DNA from: Microbacterium sp. UFMG61
Lineage (GTDB): Bacteria; Actinomycetota; Actinomycetes; Actinomycetales; Microbacteriaceae
Direction: 5' to 3'
Assembly (NCBI RefSeq): GCF_015354505.1
Contig: NZ_JACAFP010000001.1
Coordinates: forward strand, 276,117-340,116
Length of the DNA: 64,000 nucleotides
Shown: positions 15,583 to 23,176 of the stretch, piece by piece
Layout: the number at the start of each line of letters is the position of its first letter
Numbering within the stretch: position 1 is the first letter of the stretch
Notes under the pieces: generated by a model
Databases searched by the model: none
Told to the model about the DNA's origin: nothing
The model's input: only the letters and a program-made list of their open reading frames with translations
Position numbers and translations under genes: made by a program

Positions 15583-16877
15583 TGGGCGACCTCGCACTGA
15601 ACATCGCCCTGGTGTTCGTCTTCGTCCTCGTCGGTGGCGTGTTCGCCGCCACGGAGATGGCCTTGGTCACGCTGCGCGAGAGCCAGCTCAACGCGATCGC
15701 CGCCCGCGGCAAGCGCGGCGAGAAGGTCGCAGGCCTCGCCCGCAACCCCAACACCTTCCTGTCGGCCGTGCAGATCGGCGTCACCGTCGCCGGGTTCGCC
15801 TCGGCGGCATACGGTGCGACATCGATCGCCCCGTCGGTCGCACCGCTGCTCGAGAACCTCGGCGTGGCACCCGCTCTGGCCATGACGCTCGCGACCGTGC
15901 TGTTGACGCTCGTGATCGCGTACCTGTCGCTCGTGCTCGGCGAGCTCGTGCCCAAACGCCTGGCGATCCAGCGCAACGCGCAGTTCGCCTACGCGGTCGC
16001 GCCGGTGCTCGACGGCTTCGCCACGGTCATGCGTCCCGTGATCTGGCTGCTCTCGATCTCGACCAACGCGCTCGTGCGCCTGCTCGGCGGCGACCCGCAC
16101 AAGACGGCCGACGAGCTCAGCGACGAAGAGCTGCGTGACATCGTCGCGACGCATCAGAGCCTCCCCGACGACGAGCGCCGCATCCTCGACGACGTGCTGT
16201 CGCTGCGCGGCCGCCAGGTCAGCGAGGTCATGCGCCCCCGCCCCGAGGTCGTCGCGCTCGACGGTGCGGCGACGCTCGCGGAGGCGATCGTGCAGGTGCG
16301 GGAGCTGCCGTTCTCGCGCTATCCCGTGATCGACGCCTCACTCGACGACATCGTCGGCTTCGTGCACGTGCGCGATCTGTTCGAGGCGGCGGCCGAGGAT
16401 GCGACGCGCTCGGTGCAGGGCCTCATGCGCCCCGTCGAGTACGTGCCCTCGACGGCGGGCGTGCTGCCGACCCTGACGCGCATGCGCGCCGCAGGGCATC
16501 AGATCGCCGTGGTCGTCGACGAGTACGGCGGCACCGACGGCATCGTCACCCTCGAGGACCTCGTGGAGGAGGTCGTCGGCGAGATCTTCGACGAGTACGA
16601 CACCGAAGAGCGGATGCCGGATGCCGGCGGCGCACTCGACGGTCGTCTCAACCTGCAGGACTTCGCCGAGATCACCGGCATCGACCTGCCGCGCGGGGCC
16701 TCCGACACCGTCGCGGGCTTCGTGACCGAGATGCTCGGCCGCCTCGCCGTGGTCGGAGACTCGGTCGAGGTGCCCGGTGGCACGATCCGCGTGACGGCCG
16801 TCGATCGCCGTCGGATCGCCGAGATCCGGGTGACGCTCCACGAGGAGCCCGAGGCCGAGGCCTCGGTCAGCGCGTGA
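15582..16877 (+). CDS. CNNM / CorC (HlyC) family transporter-associated protein
   Basis: 431 residues: a DUF21/CNNM membrane domain (about 1-190, with ATEMALVTLRESQL and GELVPKRLAIQ), a CBS pair (about 200-325, ending IAVVVDEYGGTDGIVTLEDLVEEVVGEI), and a CorC_HlyC C-terminal domain (about 340-425). Members transport or regulate Mg2+/Co2+. Placed behind the Mn-regulated TerC gene, it suggests a divalent-cation pair. Start ATG overlaps the preceding small ORF's stop; GAGGTGA lies upstream. Confidence 0.9.
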   Translation: MGDLALNIALVFVFVLVGGVFAATEMALVTLRESQLNAIAARGKRGEKVAGLARNPNTFLSAVQIGVTVAGFASAAYGATSIAPSVAPLLENLGVAPALAMTLATVLLTLVIAYLSLVLGELVPKRLAIQRNAQFAYAVAPVLDGFATVMRPVIWLLSISTNALVRLLGGDPHKTADELSDEELRDIVATHQSLPDDERRILDDVLSLRGRQVSEVMRPRPEVVALDGAATLAEAIVQVRELPFSRYPVIDASLDDIVGFVHVRDLFEAAAEDATRSVQGLMRPVEYVPSTAGVLPTLTRMRAAGHQIAVVVDEYGGTDGIVTLEDLVEEVVGEIFDEYDTEERMPDAGGALDGRLNLQDFAEITGIDLPRGASDTVAGFVTEMLGRLAVVGDSVEVPGGTIRVTAVDRRRIAEIRVTLHEEPEAEASVSA

Positions 16878-16887
16878 TGACGCCCGG

Positions 16888-17628
16888 TCAGGTCTCGTTC
16901 CAGAGCCGGCGGTAGTAGTCGAGTCGCTCCCGGTCGGGGGTGACACCGTACGCCTCGATGAGCACGTCCGCCCACCCCGGGCCGAAGTTCCACTCGGTGC
17001 TCATCGAGGCCACGGCGATGTCGGCCCAGCGGTCGGCGGTGCCCAGTGCGGCGAGATCGACGTGCGCGACCGGGCGGCCCTCGTCGTCGAGCAGCGTGTT
17101 GGGCATGCAGGCGTCGCCATGGCAGACCACGAGCCGGTCGACCGCCGGCGGGGTGTGCAGCTCGTCGGGCACCGCGACTCCGCGTAGCCGGGCGTTCGCG
17201 ATGCGCGAGGCAGGGTCCCAGGTCCACGGGCACTCCTCGACCGGCAGTGCCTCGTGCAGTGTGCGCAGAGCGGCGCCGACCGCGTGGACAGCGACCTCGG
17301 CGGAGTCGCGCCATCGCGCGTCGACCGCGCTGCGACCGGGGAGGGCAGCGGTGACGAGCCACTCGTGCTCGGCATCCGACCCCTGATGGAGCACCTCGGG
17401 CACCGGGATCCAGCGTCGCGCCCACCGCATCCGCTCGGCCTCGTCGCGCATGGTCGCCTCGAGGTCGTGCGGCCCCCACTTGATGAAGCGGCCGTCGTCG
17501 GTGCGGAAGGTGAGGCCGCCGATGCCGTTGAGCCAGACCGGTTCGAGAGCGGCTCCGGCGGCGAGCCGCCGCACGACCTCGGGCACCTCGGTGGAGGCGG
17601 GCGGGACGGAGGCGATCGGAAGGTTCAC
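16888..17628 (-). CDS. Aminoglycoside 3'-phosphotransferase-like kinase
   Basis: 246 residues from the GTG at 17628 (VNLPIASVPP). Kinase features: GIGGLTFRTDDGRFIKWGP in the N-lobe, the catalytic loop VVCHGDACMPNTLLDD (HGD...N), and the metal-binding VDLAALGTADRWAD. These match the APH(3') branch closely. A further in-frame GTG at 17670 falls inside the GTATAC repeats that look like promoter/operator, so the shorter start is preferred. Chromosomal copies in soil actinobacteria may or may not confer kanamycin resistance; the true substrate is not known. Confidence 0.85.
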   Translation of the reverse strand: MNLPIASVPPASTEVPEVVRRLAAGAALEPVWLNGIGGLTFRTDDGRFIKWGPHDLEATMRDEAERMRWARRWIPVPEVLHQGSDAEHEWLVTAALPGRSAVDARWRDSAEVAVHAVGAALRTLHEALPVEECPWTWDPASRIANARLRGVAVPDELHTPPAVDRLVVCHGDACMPNTLLDDEGRPVAHVDLAALGTADRWADIAVASMSTEWNFGPGWADVLIEAYGVTPDRERLDYYRRLWNET

Positions 17629-17662
17629 GTTCCCATCCTGGCAGGCTGAGCAACGTATGCCG

Positions 17663-17676
17663 GTATACACGTATAC
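17663..17676. promoter_or_regulatory. Double GTATAC palindrome between divergent genes
   Basis: GTATAC-ac-GTATAC: two copies of a 6-bp palindrome two bases apart, upstream of the APH-like gene (minus) and roadblock gene (plus). It may be a -10 region (TATACG/TATACC), an operator, or both. Confidence 0.45.
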
Positions 17677-17760
17677 TCCCGGATTTGCCCCCTGACCTTC
17701 GATTAGTGTCGGATCCGGTCGCGCTCTGCGGCCGCATCATCAATCACACCAGAGGTCTCC

Positions 17761-18390
17761 GTGCGCGTTTCGTCCCGGTCGCAGTGGTGGCGACGCAACG
17801 GCAGCGATGCCGACGCGGCGTCGTCCGCCCCGGCAGCCGACGACGCCTCAGGACGACTCGCGGTCGACCTCCCGAAGGCCACGGCGGTCTCCCCGCCCAC
17901 GGCCGACGAACAGGATCTCGACCAGTTCGTGAAGTGGATCCGGGCCGACGCCGGTGCTCCCACGACCACGCCCGAGTCCGCACATCCCGAGACCATCCTG
18001 ACCACAGAGGAGTACCCGAACATGAGCTCACTGGACGACGCGCTGCAGCAGCTGCTCGCCATCGAGGGCGCCACCGGCGCAGCCATCGTCGACTACGCGA
18101 GCGGCATGGCTCTGGCGCAGGGCGGCAACCCGTCGTTCGACCTCGGCATCGCCGCGGCCGGCAACTCGAACGTCGTGCGGGCCAAGCTCGTCACGATGCG
18201 CGACCTCGGGGTCACCGATGAGATCGATGACATCCTCATCACGCTGACCTCGCAGTACCACCTGATCAACGTGCTCAACACGAAGAGCGCGAACGGGCTC
18301 TTCATCTACCTGGTGCTCACCAAGACCTCGGCGAACCTCGCTCTCGCGCGCCACAAGCTCAAGGCGATCGCCGCGCAGATCGAGGTCTGA
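17761..18390 (+). CDS. Roadblock/LC7 domain protein
   Basis: 209 residues. The C-terminal ~120 (from MSSLDDALQQLLAIEGATG) form a roadblock/LC7 domain as in MglB and actinobacterial conservon proteins, which act as GTPase partners or scaffolds. The first ~88 residues are polar and look disordered (RSQWWRRNGSDAD). The GTG at 17761 has AGAGGT 5 nt upstream. An internal ATG at 18022 also has a good GAGGAG 8 nt upstream, so a 122-residue form may be made, alone or as well. No partner GTPase gene is adjacent. Confidence 0.75.
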   Translation: MRVSSRSQWWRRNGSDADAASSAPAADDASGRLAVDLPKATAVSPPTADEQDLDQFVKWIRADAGAPTTTPESAHPETILTTEEYPNMSSLDDALQQLLAIEGATGAAIVDYASGMALAQGGNPSFDLGIAAAGNSNVVRAKLVTMRDLGVTDEIDDILITLTSQYHLINVLNTKSANGLFIYLVLTKTSANLALARHKLKAIAAQIEV

Positions 18391-18432
18391 TCGGTTTTCT
18401 GGGGCGGCGCGTCACCTCGATGAGCGCCGAGT

Positions 18433-18467
18433 CGAAGGGGAGGGCCCGTGGGGGGCCCTCCCCTTCG
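18433..18467. terminator. Strong 15-bp hairpin terminator
   Basis: CGAAGGGGAGGGCCC pairs perfectly with GGGCCCTCCCCTTCG across a 5-nt loop, just after the roadblock gene. Confidence 0.85.
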
Positions 18468-18623
18468 GTGCGTTCCGGGGTGCCGACCGCGCAGAGCACC
18501 GAGGGCGCGAGGCGCTCGTGACGTAGGCTCGGGTGACGACCCCAGCCTCGGGTGGGCGCTCCCGTCGCTGGGACTCCGGATCAGGTAGGCTGACACTGAG
18601 TCGCACGTTCGAAGGAGAACCGC

Positions 18624-19385
18624 ATGCAGATCCAGGGCTCGAGTGCTCTCATCACCGGCGGAGCGTCGGGATTGGGCCTGGCCACCGCGCGCACGCTCGC
18701 CGCAGCGGGTGCAGTCGTCACGATCCTCGACCTGCCGTCGTCGGCGGGTGCGGACATCGCCGCCGAGCTCGGTGGCGTCTTCGCGGGCGGAGACGTGACG
18801 AGTGCCGAGGATGCCGCGGACGCCGTGGCCGCTGCTCAGGCCCAGGCTCCGCTGCGCATCGTCGTGAACTGCGCCGGCATCGCCCCGCCCGCCAAGGTGC
18901 TCGACCGTGAGGGCAATCCGGCCGTGCTCGCCGACTTCGAGCGCATCGTGCGGATCAACCTCGTCGGCACCTTCAACGTGCTCTCACAGGCATCCGCCGT
19001 GATCGCGAAGAATGACCCGACCGCGAGCGGCGACCGCGGCGTCATCGTCAACACCGCGAGCGTCGCCGCATTCGACGGGCAGATCGGTCAGCCGGCATAC
19101 TCGGCGTCGAAGGGCGGCGTGCATGCCATGACGCTGCCGGTCGCGCGCGAGCTCGCCCGCTACGGCATCCGCGTCTGCACGATCGCTCCCGGCATCATGG
19201 AGACCCCGATGCTGATGGGCCTTCCGCAGGCGGCCCAGGACTCGCTCGGCCAGCAGGTGCCGTTCCCGTCGCGCCTCGGCCGTCCCGATGAGTATGCGTC
19301 GCTCGTGCAGCAGATCGTCGAGAACGGTTACCTCAACGGTGAGACGATCCGCCTCGACGGCGCGATCCGCATGGCGCCGAAGTAG
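18624..19385 (+). CDS. SDR oxidoreductase, 3-hydroxyacyl-CoA dehydrogenase type-2-like
   Basis: 253 residues, classical short-chain dehydrogenase: nucleotide motif TGGASGLG near residue 13, NCAG near 88, catalytic Ser in VNTASVAAFDG, and YSASK. An acidic residue after beta-2 (LDLPSSAG) suggests NAD+. The pattern ASVAAFDGQIGQPAYSASKGGV with GIMETPMLMGLP resembles type-2 3-hydroxyacyl-CoA dehydrogenases (HSD17B10-like) of beta-oxidation or isoleucine degradation. GAAGGAG precedes the ATG. Confidence 0.85.
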   Translation: MQIQGSSALITGGASGLGLATARTLAAAGAVVTILDLPSSAGADIAAELGGVFAGGDVTSAEDAADAVAAAQAQAPLRIVVNCAGIAPPAKVLDREGNPAVLADFERIVRINLVGTFNVLSQASAVIAKNDPTASGDRGVIVNTASVAAFDGQIGQPAYSASKGGVHAMTLPVARELARYGIRVCTIAPGIMETPMLMGLPQAAQDSLGQQVPFPSRLGRPDEYASLVQQIVENGYLNGETIRLDGAIRMAPK

Positions 19386-19396
19386 ACCTCCCCGGC

Positions 19397-19457
19397 GTTC
19401 GAATCGCGCACTTGGTGAGATTCGAGCCCGTAAAACTGCAATTCACGCGATTCGAAC
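19397..19457. repeat. Palindromic intergenic element, copy 1
   Basis: GTTCGAATCGCG at the left end and its exact complement CGCGATTCGAAC at the right end, 61 bp in all, with a less conserved interior (CACTTGG..., CTGCAATTCA). Its right end abuts the ribosome site of the next gene. The flank and arms match copies at 28558 and 51521. Confidence 0.85.
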
Positions 19458-19470
19458 GAGAAGGTGGCTG

Positions 19471-20304
19471 ATGAGCACACTGGCAGGCAAGACCATCCTG
19501 ATGTCCGGCGGCAGCCGCGGCATCGGACTCGCGATCGCGCTGCGCGCGGCGGCCGACGGCGCGAACATCGCGATGCTCGCGAAGACCGACACCCCGCACC
19601 CCAAGCTCGAAGGCACCGTGCACTCGGCTGCCGAGCAGATCAGGGCGGCCGGCGGCCAGGCGCTGCCGATCGTCGGCGACGTGCGCGACGACGACGACAT
19701 CACCGAGGCCGTGCTCAAGACGCAGGGGGAGTTCGGCGGCATCGACATCGTCATCAACAACGCCAGCGTGATCGACCTCTCGCGCTCGCTCGACCTCGGC
19801 GCGAAGAAGTACGACCTGATGCAGGACGTCAACGTGCGCGGCACCTTCATGCTGTCGCGCGCGGCCGTGCCGATGCTCAGGGATGCCGAGAACGCGCACA
19901 TCCTGTCGCTCTCGCCGCCCCTGAACCCGACGCCGAAATGGCTCGGTGCGCACACCGGATACACCCTCGCCAAGTTCGGCATGACGATGGTCACGCTCGG
20001 TCTCGCGGCGGAGTTCGCCCGCGACGGGATCGCCGCGAACACGCTCTGGCCGCGCACCACGATCGCCACGGCTGCCGTGCAGAACCTGCTCGGGGGCGAC
20101 AAGGTGATGGCGGCGAGTCGCACGGCCGACATCTATGCCGACGCCGCGTATGCCGTGCTGCTCAAGCCCGCCGCCGAGTACACCGGTCAGTCGCTCATCG
20201 TCGAAGACGTGCTCGAGGCCGACGGTGTGACCGACTTCTCGCAGTACGCCGCTGTGCCCGGCACGCCCGACGACCGCCTGTTCCCCGACATCTTCCTCGA
20301 CTGA
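19471..20304 (+). CDS. SDR oxidoreductase, HSDL2-like
   Basis: 277 residues. SGGSRGIG cofactor motif, NNAS at the expected place, and YTLAKFGM carrying the catalytic Tyr/Lys. The segments LAKTDTPHPKLEGTVHSAAEQI and SLSPPLNPTPKWLGAHTGYTLAK are characteristic of the hydroxysteroid-dehydrogenase-like 2 (HSDL2) branch; bacterial members have poorly defined acyl substrates. GAGAAGGTGG precedes the ATG. Probably co-transcribed with the SDR upstream despite the repeat between them. Confidence 0.83.
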   Translation: MSTLAGKTILMSGGSRGIGLAIALRAAADGANIAMLAKTDTPHPKLEGTVHSAAEQIRAAGGQALPIVGDVRDDDDITEAVLKTQGEFGGIDIVINNASVIDLSRSLDLGAKKYDLMQDVNVRGTFMLSRAAVPMLRDAENAHILSLSPPLNPTPKWLGAHTGYTLAKFGMTMVTLGLAAEFARDGIAANTLWPRTTIATAAVQNLLGGDKVMAASRTADIYADAAYAVLLKPAAEYTGQSLIVEDVLEADGVTDFSQYAAVPGTPDDRLFPDIFLD

Positions 20305-20306
20305 CG

Positions 20307-20326
20307 CTTCGACAGGCTCAGCGACC
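20307..20326. repeat. Interspersed motif CTTCGACAGGCTCAGCGACC
   Basis: Lies between convergent gene ends. Its complement, GGTCGCTGAGCCTGTCGAAG, resembles the ends of the element at 50325-50359 (GGTTGCTGAGC ... GTCGAAG). I recognise this as a common intergenic motif in Microbacterium genomes. Confidence 0.55.
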
Positions 20327-20353
20327 CAGAGAGCCAGAAGCAGTGGAGCCCTG

Positions 20354-21103
20354 TCAGAACAGCAGGTAGACGGCGCCGGCGATCGTGAGGACGATCACGA
20401 TGCGGTCGAACAGCACCTGGTTCATGCGCTTCGCGAGGCGGATGCCGGCGAGGGCGCCGAGCACCACGAGCGGCGCGAGCACGGCATCCATCAGCAGCAC
20501 GTGGCCCTCGAACAGCCCGAGCCCCGCGAGGAACGGGATCTTCACCAGATTGATGATCGCGAAGAACCAGGCCGAGGTGCCGAGGAACACCTGCACTGGG
20601 GTGCGGGTGGCGAGGAAGTACATCGACATGACGGGGCCGCCCGCGTTCGCGACCATGGTCGTGAATCCTCCGAGCGTGCCGTAGACGCCTGAGAGCAGCA
20701 CGCCGCCCGGTGCGTGTGCCGCGGCATCCGCTCTGCGCTGCCTCCATCGCCGCCACAGCGTGACCGCGATCATGACGAGCAGGATCACGCCGATCGCGCG
20801 GCGGACGATGCCGTCACCCGCGAGCGCGAGGAACGCGAAACCTGCGACGAGGCCTGCGATCACCGCGGGGGCGAGCCGCAGCAGCGTCGGCCAGTGGGCG
20901 TGGCGCCGATAGGTGATGAGGGCGAACACATCGCCGACGATGAGCAGCAGGAGCATCGCGGCGGTCGAGGTGCGAGCGGGCAGCACGGTCGCGAACAGCG
21001 CGATCGCCAGGATGCTGCCGCCGGGCAGCGCTGTCTTCGAGATGCCTATCGTCACCGCGGCGAGCGCAAGCGCCGCCCAGGCGAGGGGTGCGAGTTCGAT
21101 CAC
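20354..21103 (-). CDS. TauE/SafE-family permease (probable sulfur-anion exporter)
   Basis: 249 residues with about eight TM helices and two TauE/SafE half-repeats: GISKTALPGGSILAIAL near residue 19 and GGFTTMVANAGGPVMSMYFLA near 143. The family exports sulfite, sulfoacetate or related organosulfur anions; specificity cannot be read from sequence. GTG start, 7 bp after the stop of the ankyrin gene on the same strand, so the two are probably co-transcribed. Confidence 0.85.
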   Translation of the reverse strand: MIELAPLAWAALALAAVTIGISKTALPGGSILAIALFATVLPARTSTAAMLLLLIVGDVFALITYRRHAHWPTLLRLAPAVIAGLVAGFAFLALAGDGIVRRAIGVILLVMIAVTLWRRWRQRRADAAAHAPGGVLLSGVYGTLGGFTTMVANAGGPVMSMYFLATRTPVQVFLGTSAWFFAIINLVKIPFLAGLGLFEGHVLLMDAVLAPLVVLGALAGIRLAKRMNQVLFDRIVIVLTIAGAVYLLF

Positions 21104-21110
21104 CGGCTCA

Positions 21111-21812
21111 TCATCGTCTCAGCAGTGCGGCGATCGCGTCATAGCCGCGAGCCGTCGCCAGGTCGGCGGGCAGGATCCCGTCTCCGTCGCGGACCGTGAT
21201 GTCGGCACCGCCCTCGATCAGGGTGCGCACGACCTCGACGTAGACGTCGGATCCGTCGCCGAGCACGATCGCCTCGTGCAGCGCCGTCCAGTTCAGGTCG
21301 TTGACGTGATTCGGATCCACGCCCGCCTCGAGAAGGATCTCGACGGTGGAGAGGAGACCGCGCTCGGATGCCGGGATCAGCGCCGTGCCGCCGAAGCGGT
21401 TGGTGCTCGTGAGGTCGGCGCCGTTGTCGAGCGTGAGCTGCAGGATCTCATCGTGCCCCCGGGCTCCTGCATAGAGGTAGGCGGAGTCCTGGATGTCGTC
21501 CTTCGCGTTCACGTCGGCGCCGGCCTCGATGAGCACCCGCGCCGCGTCCATGTGATTCGCCTTGGTCGCGGCCACCAGTGCCGTCATGCCTCCCGCGCCG
21601 CGGGCTTCGATGTCGGCTCCGGTGTCGAGGGCGATGCGCACGGCGTCGGCATTGCCGGACGCTGCGGCGTCGAAGAGTTCGCGAGTGCTGGCGGACATGG
21701 ATGACTCCTCAGGAGAGGTCGATGAGGACGGGGCGGAGGGGGAGCAGGCAGCCGCGCCCAGCGAGAGCACGATCGCGAGTGCTGCGGCGGTCAGCGTCCG
21801 TCGACTGTTCAT
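21111..21812 (-). CDS. Ankyrin-repeat lipoprotein
   Basis: 233 residues. Signal peptide with a lipobox LGAAAC (Cys23) and a Ser/Pro-rich linker, then about five ankyrin repeats (GGMTALVAATKANHMDAARVL; GGTALIPASERGLLSTVEIL; NWTALHEAIVLGDGSD). It is predicted to be anchored on the outer face of the membrane; ankyrin repeats there are probably for protein binding. A GTATACC -10-like sequence lies 7 nt upstream of the ATG. Confidence 0.88.
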   Translation of the reverse strand: MNSRRTLTAAALAIVLSLGAAACSPSAPSSSTSPEESSMSASTRELFDAAASGNADAVRIALDTGADIEARGAGGMTALVAATKANHMDAARVLIEAGADVNAKDDIQDSAYLYAGARGHDEILQLTLDNGADLTSTNRFGGTALIPASERGLLSTVEILLEAGVDPNHVNDLNWTALHEAIVLGDGSDVYVEVVRTLIEGGADITVRDGDGILPADLATARGYDAIAALLRR

Positions 21813-21847
21813 GCATTCTGGTATACCAAACGCGATCGCGAGCGCGC

Positions 21848-22486
21848 TCAGCCTCGTGCGGCGGCGAGAGAGGCGGCGAACCGCGCCGAGCGCTGCTCGA
21901 TGTCGGTCCAGTCCGATGCCATGATCGATGCGCCGTTGGCGAGGTCTCCGCCGGCGCCGACTGCGACGGCGCCCGCACGGAACCAGTCGGCGAGGTTGTC
22001 GGGCGTCACACCCCCGGTGGGCATGAGCGGAGCATCCGGAAAGGGGCCGCGCAGCGCGCCCAGGTATGACGGACCACCCAGCGACGCGGGGAAGATCTTG
22101 ACCACGTCGACGCCGAGCTCGAGCGCGCCCATGACCTCGGTGGGCGTCATCGCGCCCGTCATGACGACGCGGCCGGTGTCGAGCATGGCGCGGGTGAGTG
22201 CGGGCAGGGTTCCGGGGCTCACGAGGAACTCGGCACCGGCATCCGCCGCGGCTGCGGCCTGCTCGGGCGACGTCACCGTGCCGGCGCCGACATAGGCGGC
22301 GTCGCCGTGGCGCGCGATGAGTTCGCGGATCACGGCGGGGGCGTCGGGAGTCGAGAACGTGACCTCTATGCCGGTAACCCCTCCGCGGATGATCGCCTCC
22401 GACGCCTCGAGTGCGAGCTCGGGCGACGGTGCGCGCAGAACGGCCAGTACTCCGGTACTGCAGGCGCGGTCGAGACGGTCGGGCAT
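21848..22486 (-). CDS. eda: 2-keto-3-deoxy-6-phosphogluconate aldolase family (Eda)
   Basis: 212 residues. The family's hallmarks are present in order: GIEVTF (catalytic Glu), GAGTV, FLVSPG, MTPTEV, VKIFPASLGG (Schiff-base Lys), and PLMPTGGV. The TIM-barrel enzyme splits KDPG, or a related keto-deoxy sugar acid, to pyruvate. No kinase or dehydratase partner is adjacent, so a KDPGal or other role is possible. The ATG at 22486 has GAAGGAG 5 nt upstream; the longer frame to 22558 is rejected. Confidence 0.88.
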   Translation of the reverse strand: MPDRLDRACSTGVLAVLRAPSPELALEASEAIIRGGVTGIEVTFSTPDAPAVIRELIARHGDAAYVGAGTVTSPEQAAAAADAGAEFLVSPGTLPALTRAMLDTGRVVMTGAMTPTEVMGALELGVDVVKIFPASLGGPSYLGALRGPFPDAPLMPTGGVTPDNLADWFRAGAVAVGAGGDLANGASIMASDWTDIEQRSARFAASLAAARG

Positions 22487-22554
22487 CGGGGCTCCTTCAT
22501 CGGGGGATGCCCTCATTCTCCCCGACCGCGCACCCGGAAGGCGCACGAGGAGGA

Positions 22555-23106
22555 TCACAGGCGGTGCGGATGCGGCCAGGACTCGACGAGGTCCTTCGAC
22601 TCCTTGAGCCCGAAGCCGGTCTGCTCGCGGACGAGCTTGATCGCCTGGATCTTCTGGTCGGCCGAGACGAGTCGGTCGATCTCCGCCGCGACGGATGCCG
22701 GCAGGTCGCCGCGCACCGACGATGCCGTGGCCGTGATCGAGGATCGGGCGACAGATGCGTGCGAGACGGCGGCCGTGTGCGGGGCGGTCGTGCTGACCGA
22801 CCAGTGGTCGATCCGGTCCTTCGCCTCCTGCAGCCGCACGCCGGTGTGCTCACGGTAGACCTTGATGGCGCGGATCTTCTGGTCGGCTGTCACGAGACGG
22901 TCGATCTCGGCGATCACCTCGGGGGTCAGGCCGGATGCCGGGCTGATCGTCGTGGTCGCGGGAGCGGAGCCCTGCCGCGCGGGCGAGGGGCGGTAGGGCT
23001 GAGCATCCGGCACCTTCGGGCTCATGCCGCGAAGCGCTGCGGCGATGATCACCGCCCCGACGGCGATGACCACGAGAACGATACCGATCCACAGGATGAG
23101 CTCCAT
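22555..23106 (-). CDS. Membrane-anchored protein with two L7/L12 C-terminal-like motifs
   Basis: 183 residues: one N-terminal TM helix (LILWIGIVLVVIAVGAVIIAAAL), a Pro/Ser linker, then two related units. Unit 1 is IDRLVTADQKIRAIKVYR with TGVRLQEAKDRID; unit 2 is IDRLVSADQKIQAIKLVR with TGFGLKESKDLVE. The second closely resembles the C-terminal domain of ribosomal protein L7/L12 (KxxxIKxVRxxTGLGLKEAKDLVE), the surface that contacts translation GTPases. The rest of L7/L12 is absent. Function unknown; the tandem membrane-tethered form is notable. Confidence 0.8.
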   Translation of the reverse strand: MELILWIGIVLVVIAVGAVIIAAALRGMSPKVPDAQPYRPSPARQGSAPATTTISPASGLTPEVIAEIDRLVTADQKIRAIKVYREHTGVRLQEAKDRIDHWSVSTTAPHTAAVSHASVARSSITATASSVRGDLPASVAAEIDRLVSADQKIQAIKLVREQTGFGLKESKDLVESWPHPHRL

Positions 23107-23176
23107 GGGCTCAGTCTAGGGAGGGGACTGTCGGCGCCCCAGGGCGTTCCCACCCGGCACCGCGTACCCTGGAGGT

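Noticed and set aside
17629..17670. Longer start for the APH-like kinase at 17670
   Set aside because: Its first codons fall within the GTATAC promoter/operator repeats, and the added residues match nothing in the family.
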